Shown: one piece after another, positions 23,789-32,583 of the stretch
Numbering within the stretch: position 1 is the first letter of the stretch
Layout: each line of letters opens with the position of its first letter
Assembly (NCBI GenBank): GCA_045590955.1
Contig: JAZNSB010000012.1
Coordinates: forward strand, 1 to 46,307
Length of the DNA stretch: 46,307 bases
Direction: 5' to 3'
Origin: JAZNSB01 sp045590955
GTDB taxonomy: Bacteria > Pseudomonadota > Alphaproteobacteria > RF32 > CAG-239
Notes under the pieces: model-generated
Seen by the model: only the letters and a program-made list of their open reading frames with translations
Databases searched by the model: none
What the model was told of the DNA's origin: nothing
Position numbers and translations under genes: made by a program

Positions 23789-25093
23789 ATGGGTGATACA
23801 TTGTTTTCTACACAAATAAAAAGACCTTTGGCAGATAGGCTAAGACCAAAATCTTTTGATGAAGTGGTGGGGCAAGATCATTTGGTGAAAGAAGATGCAC
23901 CATTGGGGAGAATGCTGTTTAATAAAACAGTGTCTTCTTTTATATTGTGGGGCCCTCCCGGATCAGGCAAAACAACAATTGCAAGACTTATGGCGGAAAA
24001 TACAAATTTGTATTTTGAGCAAATATCTGCTATATTTTCGGGTGTTGCAGACCTTAAAAAGGTGTTTTCTTTTGCTAAAGAAAGAAGTGCAACTCAGGGC
24101 AAAGGTACGCTATTATTCGTAGATGAAATTCATAGATTTAATAAATCTCAACAAGATGCTTTTTTACCGTTTGTGGAAGATGGAACAATTGTGCTGGTAG
24201 GAGCTACAACAGAAAATCCTTCTTTTGAATTAAACAGTGCTTTGTTATCCAGATGTCAGGTGTTTGTATTAAACAGGCTGAATGAAGAAAATTTTGAAGA
24301 ACTTTTGCAAAGAGCAGAAGCACAAATGGAAAAGAAACTTCCCCTTACTCAAGAGGCCAGAGAATTTTTAAAATCTATGGGTGATGGCGATGGCAGGTAT
24401 ATATTGAATTTGGCAGAAAGTGTGTTTGCATATGCCAAGTACAATGAGATATTTGATAAAGATGATTTAATAAAAATTATAAGGACCAGATCTCCACAAT
24501 ATGATAAAGAGAGAGACGGGCATTATAATTTGATTTCTGCGGTGCATAAATCAATAAGAGGTTCTGATGTTGATGCTGCAATGTATTGGGTAACAAGAAT
24601 GTTGGAATCTGGAGAAGACCCAAAGTATTTGTTGCGACGACTGACAAGAATTGCCATAGAAGATATTTCTTTGGCAGATCCAAATGCTGTGACGCAAGCA
24701 ATTGCATGTTGTGAAGTATATGATCGTTTGGGTTCGCCGGAAGGAGATTTGGCTCTAATGCAACTTACGGCATATTTAGCAACAGCTCCAAAATCTGCAG
24801 CAGTGTATAAAAGTTTTTATGCAGTAAAAGATTTTGTGAGAAAAACAGGCTCTTTGATGCCTCCAAAGCATATATTAAATGCACCAACAAAATTGATGAA
24901 AGAACTGGGATATAATCAGGGATATGTTTATGACCAAGACTTGGAAGATGCATTTTCCGGACAAAACTATTTTCCAAATGAAGTGGAAAGACAAAAGTTT
25001 TATTATCCGGTGGAAAGAGGTTTTGAGAGAGAAATTAAAAAACGAATCCAGTATTTTGATACATTGAGAAAAGAAAAAAATAAAGGTAAATAA
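23789..25093 (+). CDS. rarA: Replication-associated recombination protein RarA (MgsA)
   Basis: The 434-residue product is an AAA+ ATPase of the clamp-loader clade that acts at stalled replication forks. It starts with LADRLRPKSFDEVVGQDHLV, has Walker A GPPGSGKTTIARLMA (about residues 54-68), Walker B TLLFVDEIHRFNKSQQDAFL (about 107-126), sensor 1 VGATTENPSFELNSALLSRC, and the family-specific C-terminal region with SIRGSDVDAAMYWVTRMLES and LMPPKHILNAPTKLMKELGY. Length is normal. The ribosome binding site is weak (GAAAG). The gene begins 16 bases after the displaced end of the ATPase gene and is followed without gap by rluC. Confidence 0.97.
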   Translation: MGDTLFSTQIKRPLADRLRPKSFDEVVGQDHLVKEDAPLGRMLFNKTVSSFILWGPPGSGKTTIARLMAENTNLYFEQISAIFSGVADLKKVFSFAKERSATQGKGTLLFVDEIHRFNKSQQDAFLPFVEDGTIVLVGATTENPSFELNSALLSRCQVFVLNRLNEENFEELLQRAEAQMEKKLPLTQEAREFLKSMGDGDGRYILNLAESVFAYAKYNEIFDKDDLIKIIRTRSPQYDKERDGHYNLISAVHKSIRGSDVDAAMYWVTRMLESGEDPKYLLRRLTRIAIEDISLADPNAVTQAIACCEVYDRLGSPEGDLALMQLTAYLATAPKSAAVYKSFYAVKDFVRKTGSLMPPKHILNAPTKLMKELGYNQGYVYDQDLEDAFSGQNYFPNEVERQKFYYPVERGFEREIKKRIQYFDTLRKEKNKGK

Positions 25094-25996
25094 ATGTCTG
25101 AAGTAAAGTTGATAAAAGTATTGTCGCAAGATGACAATATGAGAATAAACAGATGGTTTTTGAAATACTATCCAAGTTTGCCGTTGTCCAGACTGCAGAA
25201 ACTTTTGCGCACAAAACAAATAAAAGTTAACGGCAAAAAAGCAGAAATAAATTTAAAATTGCAAAAAAATGATGAAATCAGAATTCCGCCGATAAATGAA
25301 GATCCAATTAAAAAAGAAGATAAAAAAATATCAGTTAAAGATGAAGCCAGAATGAAAGAAATGGTAATCTATAAAGATGAAAAAATTTTGGTACTTAATA
25401 AACCTAATGGTTTAGCCGTTCAAGGCGGAACAAATACTATACGCCATATTGATGCAATGCTTGATGCCTTGAAGTTTGAAAATGATGAAAAACCGAAATT
25501 GGTTCATAGAATAGATAAAGACACCAGCGGAGTATTGCTTTTGGCTAGAAATAGAAAAACGGCAGAATTGCTAATCAGTTCTTTTAAAAAACACAGTTTA
25601 CCTAAAACATATTTGGCATTGGTTAAAGGATGCCCAAAGGAAAAAAGCGGAACCATAAATTTGCCGATTGATGATAAGAAAGCTATAACCGTTTATAAAG
25701 TAATAGATAATGTAGGAAAAAAATTTGCTTTGTTAGAATGTAATCCGCTTACAGGCAGAAAACATCAGATAAGAATCCATTTACAATCTATTGACACACC
25801 AATTGTTGGAGATGATAAATATAATTTTGATAAAATAAAAATGGATAACATATCTTCAAAAATGCATTTACATGCTTATAAAATGGATTTGTCTGCAATA
25901 TGCAGTAAAAAATTAATAGTAACTGCAAAATTGCCGGAATTTTTTAAACAAGATATTGAAACATTGGGGATGAAATCAGATGTTAAAAGTGCTTAA
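25094..25996 (+). CDS. rluC: Ribosomal large-subunit pseudouridine synthase, RluC/RluD type
   Basis: The 300-residue product has an N-terminal S4 RNA-binding domain (RINRWFLKYYPSLPLSRLQK, about residues 17-36, with LLRTKQIKVNGKK) and the catalytic domain with LVHRIDKDTSGVLLLARNRK, where the Asp of HRIDKDTSG is the nucleophile. The site LTGRKHQIRIHL is also present. By similarity it makes pseudouridine in 23S rRNA; the C-type assignment rests on domain order and the rarA-linked position. The ATG follows the rarA stop directly, and its own end overlaps the next gene by 17 bases. Confidence 0.9.
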   Translation: MSEVKLIKVLSQDDNMRINRWFLKYYPSLPLSRLQKLLRTKQIKVNGKKAEINLKLQKNDEIRIPPINEDPIKKEDKKISVKDEARMKEMVIYKDEKILVLNKPNGLAVQGGTNTIRHIDAMLDALKFENDEKPKLVHRIDKDTSGVLLLARNRKTAELLISSFKKHSLPKTYLALVKGCPKEKSGTINLPIDDKKAITVYKVIDNVGKKFALLECNPLTGRKHQIRIHLQSIDTPIVGDDKYNFDKIKMDNISSKMHLHAYKMDLSAICSKKLIVTAKLPEFFKQDIETLGMKSDVKSA

Positions 25997-28067
25997 AGTT
26001 GCGGGAAGTGTTTTACTTAGTTTTATTATCGTTTTTGTAGGTGTTGCTTTTTATTTTGTTAAAAATTTAGATTTAAATAAATATACAAAATATGCAGAAG
26101 ACATTGTGTATGAGGCAACAGGAAGAAAATTGTTTGTGCAAGGAAAAGTAGATTTAGCTTTGTCTTTTGTGCCAACAATTGTGATTAATGACGTAAAGTT
26201 TGCTAATGCAGAATGGGCAAAAAATGAATATATGGCAGAATCTGAAAGGTTTGAAATAAAACTTTCTTTGCCGCAATTATTGCATAAAAAATTGCTGATA
26301 GATAAGGTTTTGTTGGAAAATGCAAAGTTAAATTTAGAAGTTTCTGAAGATGGACAGAAAAACTGGATTATGCAAAGTACGAAAAAAACAATAAACAAAA
26401 CCATTGGGGCAATGGCGGTTGCAAATCCGGATGTGGATATAAATAATGTAAATGCGGCAAGTTCTTTGCTGGCCGGGTTTATGGCAAAACATGCTTTGTT
26501 GGAAAATGCAGATGTTGTTTATGATAATTTGCAGACAAAACAAAAACAGGTTGTGCAAATAGAAGTATTGAAAATGAATCAAGATTTGCAGAGTATAAAA
26601 CTGGATTTAAAAGCCATTTTTAATGGAGAAAAGATATCGCTAAATGCAACAGCAGGAGCATTGGAAGATGTATTTAAAGCAGATAAAGAATATCCGATTG
26701 CTCTAAAAATAAGAGCTTTTGGTGCAAATGTACAAGTAAATGCAAACGTGCTTGATTTGTTGGGAAATGTTGCATATGCAGCCAATGTAAATCTTGAGAG
26801 CCCTTTGGGAAATTATAAATTACCGCAAATACAAATGGTGTCAGATGTAAGTGGTGATTTGTATCAGTCAGATATACAGTTAAAGAAGCTTAAATTAAAT
26901 AACAACATCTTAGCAGGAAATGTTTTTGCTGATTGGCAAAATACTTTGCTGTATGTAAAAGCAAATTTGCAGACAGATAAGCTGGATATTGCAAATTTGA
27001 TAACAAATAAAAAACAAGCATGGAATATATTGCCTGTGGCAAATGCGGCTATGTATGTGCCAAATGATAAGGTAGATTATGCCTTGTTAAAACAGCTTAA
27101 TGCAGATGTTGTGTTGAGCGCAAAACAAATTATATTGCCAAACACCCTTGAATTAAAAAATGTTAAAGCAGATGCAAGTCTGAGCAACGGAGTTTTAGAT
27201 GTTAAAAATTTTGCAACAGATATAGCACAAGGAACGCTAAATGCAAATGCCAAGGTAAATGCAAATAATCAGCAGATTGTTTTGGATATTAAGGCAAATA
27301 ATATACAAATAAAAGATTTGCATAAGGAGTTTATTGCAGAAGGCACACAAGACTTTGGAATATTATCTGGTGGAAATTTGAAAATTCAAACAAATTTAAT
27401 TACCCATGGTCAGACATATAGAAATTTGATTGAAAACTTGGACGGACGCTTTGTGGCGATTGTAGGAGAAACGGTTTTTCAGGCAGGAAGTTTGAACTTT
27501 TTGCGTTTCAGCTTTTTAAATGAATTGCTTAAGGCAATAAATTTTGCAAGTGTGGCAGGAGATAAAAATTGGAAAATGTCTTGCGGTGTGGTAAGAGCAG
27601 ATTTTGCAAAAAATATGGCAATTTTTCCAAATTCAATTGCATTTAGCTCTTCTGATCTTAATTTGACAATGGACGGAAGTATAAATTTGATAAATGACAA
27701 GATTGATTTTACGGTTAGTCCGTCAGCAAGAAAAATAAAGGATACAAACATTAGTCAGATGTTGTCTTCTTTGGTCAAAATAGAAGGAACAATCACAAAT
27801 CCAAAAATTTTGGTTAATGCTCAAGGTGCTATGAATGCTGTTGTGGGATTTATGACAACAGGCGGAATTTACGGAGGATCTAAGATGTTGTTGGATAGAA
27901 ACACCAGTCCGTGTTATAGTGCTTTAGAGGGAACCGGTTTTGAAAAACAATTTCCAAAACCAAATGTTTCTCAGAGAATTTATAACGATACATCCAAAGA
28001 GATTGATAAAGGAATTGAACTTTTGGGAAACGCTGCAAAATCTTTGTTTAAAAAACTGAGTAAATAA
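25980..28067 (+). CDS. AsmA-family envelope protein
   Basis: The 695-residue product has one N-terminal membrane segment (LLSFIIVFVGVAFYFV, about residues 13-28) and a long periplasmic part. The N-terminal AsmA region is clear: NKYTKYAEDIVYEATGRKLF, PTIVINDVKFANAEW, and LPQLLHKKLLIDKVLLENAK. The C-terminal region has GGNLKIQTNLITHGQTYRNL and LDGRFVAIVGETVF, typical of the AsmA_2 part. AsmA-like proteins are bridge-like and are linked to phospholipid transport to the outer membrane. It is translationally coupled to rluC (overlap 17) and two bases from the next gene. Which AsmA paralogue (AsmA, TamB, YhdP) it equals is not certain; length and ends suit AsmA. Confidence 0.88.
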   Translation: MLKVLKVAGSVLLSFIIVFVGVAFYFVKNLDLNKYTKYAEDIVYEATGRKLFVQGKVDLALSFVPTIVINDVKFANAEWAKNEYMAESERFEIKLSLPQLLHKKLLIDKVLLENAKLNLEVSEDGQKNWIMQSTKKTINKTIGAMAVANPDVDINNVNAASSLLAGFMAKHALLENADVVYDNLQTKQKQVVQIEVLKMNQDLQSIKLDLKAIFNGEKISLNATAGALEDVFKADKEYPIALKIRAFGANVQVNANVLDLLGNVAYAANVNLESPLGNYKLPQIQMVSDVSGDLYQSDIQLKKLKLNNNILAGNVFADWQNTLLYVKANLQTDKLDIANLITNKKQAWNILPVANAAMYVPNDKVDYALLKQLNADVVLSAKQIILPNTLELKNVKADASLSNGVLDVKNFATDIAQGTLNANAKVNANNQQIVLDIKANNIQIKDLHKEFIAEGTQDFGILSGGNLKIQTNLITHGQTYRNLIENLDGRFVAIVGETVFQAGSLNFLRFSFLNELLKAINFASVAGDKNWKMSCGVVRADFAKNMAIFPNSIAFSSSDLNLTMDGSINLINDKIDFTVSPSARKIKDTNISQMLSSLVKIEGTITNPKILVNAQGAMNAVVGFMTTGGIYGGSKMLLDRNTSPCYSALEGTGFEKQFPKPNVSQRIYNDTSKEIDKGIELLGNAAKSLFKKLSK

Positions 28068-28068
28068 T

Positions 28069-28557
28069 ATGAATAAACAGACAATAATTGAAGAAATTAA
28101 ACCAAACAGGCCTCGTCTGACGGAAACTTTATTGAAGTATAGTCAAACGGATACATTGTTATTTTTTTCTGATAATCAACAATTGTTTGAAGAGCAAAGA
28201 CAAAAATGGAATCCGTTTTTAAAATGGTATGAGCAATTTTTGCAGGCAGAAGTGAAACCAACACAATCATTAAAACCAGATGAAAAAAATTTAAAAATTT
28301 TACCAAAGCTGGAGAAGTTTTTTGAACAGATGTCTGATGAAGATTTTGCAAAAACATATTATTTGACTTGTAATATGCGTTCTGTTTGTTTGGGATTAGC
28401 GGTGGTTTGTGGTTCTTTTGATTTGGAAAAAGTTCTTGAAGCTGCTTTTTTGGAAGAAATATGGCAGTCAAAAGAATGGGGAGAAGATAATGAGCTTGCC
28501 CAAAGGAGAAAAGATCTTTTAGTTCAATCACAGAGGTTTTTGGAGTTGTTTGCTTAA
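28069..28557 (+). CDS. ATP12-family F1-ATPase assembly chaperone, shortened
   Basis: The 162-residue product matches the C-terminal part of the ATP12 family: TLLFFSDNQQLFEEQRQKWN with PFLKWYEQF, the helix pair with NMRSVCLGLAVVCGSFDLEK, and AAFLEEIWQSKEWGEDNELA. ATP12 binds the alpha subunit of F1-ATP synthase during assembly, in mitochondria and alphaproteobacteria. Usual family members have about 230-260 residues; the N-terminal beta domain of roughly 80 residues is missing here, with no in-frame coding sequence upstream since the AsmA gene ends two bases before. Either the domain is dispensable in this lineage or the gene has been cut down. Confidence 0.75.
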   Translation: MNKQTIIEEIKPNRPRLTETLLKYSQTDTLLFFSDNQQLFEEQRQKWNPFLKWYEQFLQAEVKPTQSLKPDEKNLKILPKLEKFFEQMSDEDFAKTYYLTCNMRSVCLGLAVVCGSFDLEKVLEAAFLEEIWQSKEWGEDNELAQRRKDLLVQSQRFLELFA

Positions 28558-28839
28558 ATGGAAGTGTTGTTAAATATAAGCGGAAGAGTTCAGCATGTGT
28601 GGTTTAGAAGCTGGGCTGTAAAAACAGCTTATGAAATAGGCGGAATTTCCGGCTGGGTTAGAAATATGGAAAATTCTGACGTGCAAATTTATATGAAAGG
28701 CAAAAGTAATGCCGTTGATATGATGATTGCAAAGTGTTATAGAGGACCGTTTTTGGCCAGGGTTGATAGAATTGATATAAAAACCAAAGATTTTGGCAGT
28801 TTGCCGGAAATTACAGAAGGCAAGTTTTTTCAATTATAA
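28558..28839 (+). CDS. acyP: Acylphosphatase
   Basis: The 93-residue product has the acylphosphatase fold signature GRVQHVWFRSWAVKTAYEIG (residues 9-28) and GISGWVRNMENSDVQIYMKG. The catalytic Arg (in WFRSW) and Asn (in WVRNM) are both present, though the usual GVxFR loop reads HVWFR, with His for Gly at one loop position. It hydrolyses acyl phosphates in vitro; its role in cells is unclear. Its ATG follows the TAA of the ATP12 gene immediately. It ends the rarA-to-acyP run. Confidence 0.9.
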   Translation: MEVLLNISGRVQHVWFRSWAVKTAYEIGGISGWVRNMENSDVQIYMKGKSNAVDMMIAKCYRGPFLARVDRIDIKTKDFGSLPEITEGKFFQL

Positions 28840-28910
28840 AACTAATAGGATATTGTTTTTTGCAAGATGCATAAATATCTCTGTTGTGATAAATAATAAC
28901 GGAGGTAAAT

Positions 28911-29186
28911 ATGAATGTGGAAAGAACAAAAGAAAACCTATCTCAATGTAAATGTATGAAATGCCCATCTTATACAAATAAATGCAAATTTGAAAATATG
29001 TCCGAAAATTTGATGCATATGATGCAGAATTTAAAAGATACCAATCATTTTGAGGGCATGTTTTGTGCCTTTGAAAAAAGTAAATGCATTAAAGAAGATA
29101 AAGGCTGTTTGTGTAAAGAATGCCCGATTTACAAAAATTATGGGTTGAACAAAGAGGATTATTGTTTGCAAACAGGCGGAAAGTAA
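28911..29186 (+). CDS. Cysteine-rich DUF2769-type protein
   Basis: The 91-residue product has two similar cysteine clusters: CKCMKCPSYTNKC (about residues 13-25) and CLCKECPIYKNYG (about 66-78), plus FCAFEKSKC and YC near the middle and end. The pattern CxCxxCPxY occurs in DUF2769 proteins, small cysteine-rich proteins known mostly from archaea and anaerobic bacteria and thought to bind metal. The gene has the strongest ribosome binding site around here (CGGAGG, 28900-28905) and no promoter that I trust. Function unknown. Confidence 0.75.
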   Translation: MNVERTKENLSQCKCMKCPSYTNKCKFENMSENLMHMMQNLKDTNHFEGMFCAFEKSKCIKEDKGCLCKECPIYKNYGLNKEDYCLQTGGK

Positions 29187-29196
29187 AAGGTGTGTG

Positions 29197-30156
29197 ATGA
29201 TTTTTTCAAAATTGGTGAAACATTTTTTTGGAACACAAGAAAAACCAACGATTAATCCAAAAGTTAAATTTGAAAGTTCTGAAGCTCTTTTGTTTAATGC
29301 TCTTAATAAAGCAAATTCTTCTGCTCAGGCATACAGATACGCTTCTGAAATTGCAAAGAAATCGTTAGATTTGGATAAAAAAATAAAGGCCCTGAAAAGG
29401 GTATTAGATATTTGTGAAAAAGAGTATTCTTCTACAAGAATTGCGAATCCAAAATTAAATTTAATTATGAATTGGGCTTATGCCAATTTGGCAGATGTAT
29501 GGATGCAAAAAACCGTGGAGGAAGAAGATGTTGCAATAAAAAAAGAACAAACATCAAAAGCTTTGATGTATTATAATCTGGCTTATTCATATGCAAAAAC
29601 TAATGCAGATAAAATAAAAATTTTGCGCAAAATGGCAGTGATTTATCAGGCTATCGGCGAAGAAGAAAAGTGGTGGAAATCTATGGAAAATGTGGCCGCA
29701 CTTACACCTGATGATACCAAAAAAAACGTGTATGAAGAGTTGGCGCATTTGTCACCAACAAGCGAAAGAAAAAAGAAATATCTGGATATGGCTTTGCAAT
29801 ATGTAATGAATGAAAATACGTCGGTATTTAATAAATGTCAGACAACTTTGCAAATTGCCGAAGAGCTGAAACAAATTTATGTAAAAGACGGAGATTATGC
29901 AAGATTGGACAGAATTAATATGCTGATTGATAAGACAGCTTTGCTTTTGATTGATGACTTGGAACAAAAAATTTTAACGGAAGAAAGCAGGGAAAAAAAG
30001 ATTGAAATGGAAGTGAAGCTTTTGCGTTTTGAACAAAGGTATCTTAAACTTTCTGAAGAACAACACCAACAAAGAATAAAGCATATTTATTCTTTGATGA
30101 AAAGCGGTGAAAAAATCAGACTCAAAGAAGATGGGCAGTTTTTATATAAATCATAA
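29197..30156 (+). CDS. Hypothetical TPR-like helical protein
   Basis: The 319-residue product has no signal peptide or membrane segment. It is a chain of paired helices: ALMYYNLAYSYAKTNADKIK, then ILRKMAVIYQAIGEEEKWWK and AALTPDDTKKNVYEELAHLS have the spacing and small/aromatic residues of tetratricopeptide repeats, at least four of them between about residues 85 and 210. The rest is a charged helix, probably coiled coil (about 240-300). Such proteins usually act as scaffolds. No family is recognised. ATG at 29197 has AAAAGG upstream; a GTG directly before it is also in frame. It converges with the U32 gene and overlaps it by six bases. Confidence 0.8.
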   Translation: MIFSKLVKHFFGTQEKPTINPKVKFESSEALLFNALNKANSSAQAYRYASEIAKKSLDLDKKIKALKRVLDICEKEYSSTRIANPKLNLIMNWAYANLADVWMQKTVEEEDVAIKKEQTSKALMYYNLAYSYAKTNADKIKILRKMAVIYQAIGEEEKWWKSMENVAALTPDDTKKNVYEELAHLSPTSERKKKYLDMALQYVMNENTSVFNKCQTTLQIAEELKQIYVKDGDYARLDRINMLIDKTALLLIDDLEQKILTEESREKKIEMEVKLLRFEQRYLKLSEEQHQQRIKHIYSLMKSGEKIRLKEDGQFLYKS

Positions 30157-31521
30157 TGTTTGCAAAAACTCTTCTTTTTTGTGTTTTAACATTTCTTCAT
30201 TTTGAGCGCTAAGATTTGCCTTTTTTCTGGCAATGGTATATTGAGGTAACATGGCTTTTTGTTCTTCGGTGAAGTGAATGCGAATTGTTTTACCTTGTCC
30301 CGCAGAAACTTTTTGAGTAATTTGTCCGGTAAAAGCATCTTCAAAAGAGTCTAATGTCAGACAATAATTTTTTAAGCTGTTCGGTAATAAAAACTCTATG
30401 CTTTCTCCGGCTTCAATATAGTTTCTTAATTCAAACAATGCATCATTACCTTCCCATTTTACAATGGATCCGGCAAAAAGCCAGTCGCCAAGCGTTCTGG
30501 TATATTCATAATTTTGTTCTAAAGGGGTAATGGAGCCGTTCCAAAAACCTAAACAGTAGCCTCTGTTTTGCAAGCTGTCTAATTCCGGCATGTATTTTTG
30601 AAAATTCCAGTCAGAGGGGTTGTTGTAATAATCTTTTATGGCTTGAGAATATGCTCTTGCCACAACTCCGGCATAGTATTCTGTTTTGTTTCTGCCTTCC
30701 ACCTTTAGCGAATCGATACCAAGATCAAGAAGTTGGTTTAATTTTGGCATTAAACATAAATCTTTTGAGTTCATAACATATGAACCATGTTCGTCTTCTA
30801 TTAATTCATAAAGTTGATCAGGACGAAAATCTTCTTGCAATAAAAATTGAAACGAATCTTTGTTGTTTTCATCAATAACCAATTCTCTGACAGAACCGTC
30901 GTTTAATTTGACGTGGAGTTTATAGTGCCATCTGCAACAGTGAGCGCATTTGCCTTTGTTGGCACTGCGGTCTGCTAAGAAATTGGAGATGAGACATCTG
31001 CCGGAATATGACATACACATTGCTCCGTGCATAAATGTTTCTAACCTAATATCCGGACATTTTTGTCGTATTTCTTTGAGCTCTTCATAAGAAACTTCTC
31101 TGCCTAAAACGCATAGACTTGCTCCTAAAGAGTGCCAAAAGTTGACTGTATGAAATGAGCATACATTGGCTTGAGTTGATATGTGCAACTTTAATTCTGG
31201 TGCGTGTTCTTTAACAAAATGGAAAACGCCCGGGTCTGCAACAAGAACACCGTCAGGATTTAAAGTTTGTAAGGTTTTTACGAAATTGGGAAGTTTGGAA
31301 ATATCTTGGTTGTGAGCAAACAGATTTAAGGTAAGGTATATGCGTTTGCCTTTTGAATGAACAAAATCTATGCCTTGGGCAATATCTTCCATGGAAAAAG
31401 ATGACTGAGCTCTTAAGCTCATATCCGGAGTTCCGGCATATACAGCATCAGCACCATATAAAATGGCAGTTTTAAGTTTTGTTAAAGAGCCGGCAGGCAT
31501 TAAAAGTTCTGATTTTTTCAT
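30151..31521 (-). CDS. trhP: Peptidase U32 family protein, tRNA hydroxylation type (TrhP/YegQ-like)
   Basis: The 456-residue product has the U32 signature: ELLMPAGSLTKLKTAILYGA, DAVYAGTPDMSLRAQ, and the cysteine motif FMHGAMCMSYSGRCLISNFL with KGKCAHCCRWHYKL, where four conserved cysteines hold an iron-sulphur cluster in studied members. E. coli YegQ (TrhP) makes 5-hydroxyuridine at position 34 of tRNAs using prephenate; other U32 proteins work on 23S rRNA or ubiquinone. Length and order fit TrhP best, though the substrate cannot be proven from sequence. It is divergent from miaA, another tRNA-modification gene; both work in the anticodon loop. Confidence 0.85.
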   Translation of the reverse strand: MKKSELLMPAGSLTKLKTAILYGADAVYAGTPDMSLRAQSSFSMEDIAQGIDFVHSKGKRIYLTLNLFAHNQDISKLPNFVKTLQTLNPDGVLVADPGVFHFVKEHAPELKLHISTQANVCSFHTVNFWHSLGASLCVLGREVSYEELKEIRQKCPDIRLETFMHGAMCMSYSGRCLISNFLADRSANKGKCAHCCRWHYKLHVKLNDGSVRELVIDENNKDSFQFLLQEDFRPDQLYELIEDEHGSYVMNSKDLCLMPKLNQLLDLGIDSLKVEGRNKTEYYAGVVARAYSQAIKDYYNNPSDWNFQKYMPELDSLQNRGYCLGFWNGSITPLEQNYEYTRTLGDWLFAGSIVKWEGNDALFELRNYIEAGESIEFLLPNSLKNYCLTLDSFEDAFTGQITQKVSAGQGKTIRIHFTEEQKAMLPQYTIARKKANLSAQNEEMLKHKKEEFLQTL

Positions 31522-31602
31522 AAAGAAATTCCTTTTTATCTTCCAATCTTAAAATTATGTGGCATAATAACACCGTTTTGCGCAATTATAAAGGAAAATT
31601 TA

Positions 31603-32535
31603 GTGGATAAGGTAAAAAACAGGGTAATTATCATTGCAGGACCGACAGCTTCAGGAAAAAGCGCATTGGCAATTGATGTGGCAGGAAGCCTAAATGGTGT
31701 GGTGATAAATGCAGATTCACAACAGGTATATAAAGATACACCAATTCTTTCTGCTTGTCCGAGTGAAGAAGATAAAACTTTAGTAGAACATAGGCTGTAT
31801 CAAATTTATGAAGCTGAGCATCATGGAAATGTGGTTGATTGGTTAACTAAGGCCGTGGAAGAAATTAAAGATTTATGGGCAAATGATAAAATACCGGTAT
31901 TGGTTGGCGGTTCGGGAATGTATATTGATAATTTGCTGAATGGAGTAACACCAATTGAAGAAATATCTCAAGAAACTAAAGATTTAGTGGAGAAGCAAAT
32001 ACAACAAAACGGACTTAAGTTTGTTTATGATAAGCTTGATGAAGAAACAAAACAACAAATTCATGAAAATGATGCAACCAGAGTTTCAAGAGCATATGCA
32101 GTGTGGCTTCAGACAGGAAAAACATTGGCATATTGGCACTCTTTGCCAAAAATTAAAAAACTACCCGAAGCTAAATTTTTTGTGGTAAAAATTTTGCCAA
32201 GTGTTGAACAAACAGATGAATTTTGTGCGTTAAGGTTTGAAAAAATGATGCAAAACGGTGTGGTGGATGAGGTGAAAGTATTAAAAGCTAAAAATTTATC
32301 TAAAACATTGCCGGCCATGAAAACATTGGGAGTGCCGGAAATAATAGATTATTTGGAAGAAAAAATTTCTCTCGGTGAACTGGAAAATTTAATTAAATTA
32401 AGAACCAGGCAATATGCAAAAAGACAAAGAACATGGTTTGCAAATAAATTAAAAGCAGATGTTCAAATAAATGAAATTTATACAGGCCAAAAAAATCTGT
32501 TAAAAAACATTATAGACCTTGCACAAAAGGACTAA
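31603..32535 (+). CDS. miaA: tRNA dimethylallyltransferase MiaA
   Basis: The 310-residue product transfers an isopentenyl group to A37 of tRNAs reading codons that start with U. It has the P-loop IIIAGPTASGKSALAIDVA (about residues 9-27), NADSQQVYKDTPILSACPSE, the family motif VLVGGSGMYIDNLLNGV (about 99-115) and the late RTRQYAKRQRTWF. The start is GTG, with AAGGA (31591-31595) seven bases upstream. Length is normal for the family. It is followed after 48 bases by mreB. Confidence 0.97.
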   Translation: MDKVKNRVIIIAGPTASGKSALAIDVAGSLNGVVINADSQQVYKDTPILSACPSEEDKTLVEHRLYQIYEAEHHGNVVDWLTKAVEEIKDLWANDKIPVLVGGSGMYIDNLLNGVTPIEEISQETKDLVEKQIQQNGLKFVYDKLDEETKQQIHENDATRVSRAYAVWLQTGKTLAYWHSLPKIKKLPEAKFFVVKILPSVEQTDEFCALRFEKMMQNGVVDEVKVLKAKNLSKTLPAMKTLGVPEIIDYLEEKISLGELENLIKLRTRQYAKRQRTWFANKLKADVQINEIYTGQKNLLKNIIDLAQKD

Positions 32536-32583
32536 ACGATATAAAACAATTTATACAAATAAAGTTTTTGGGGAGAAAATAAA

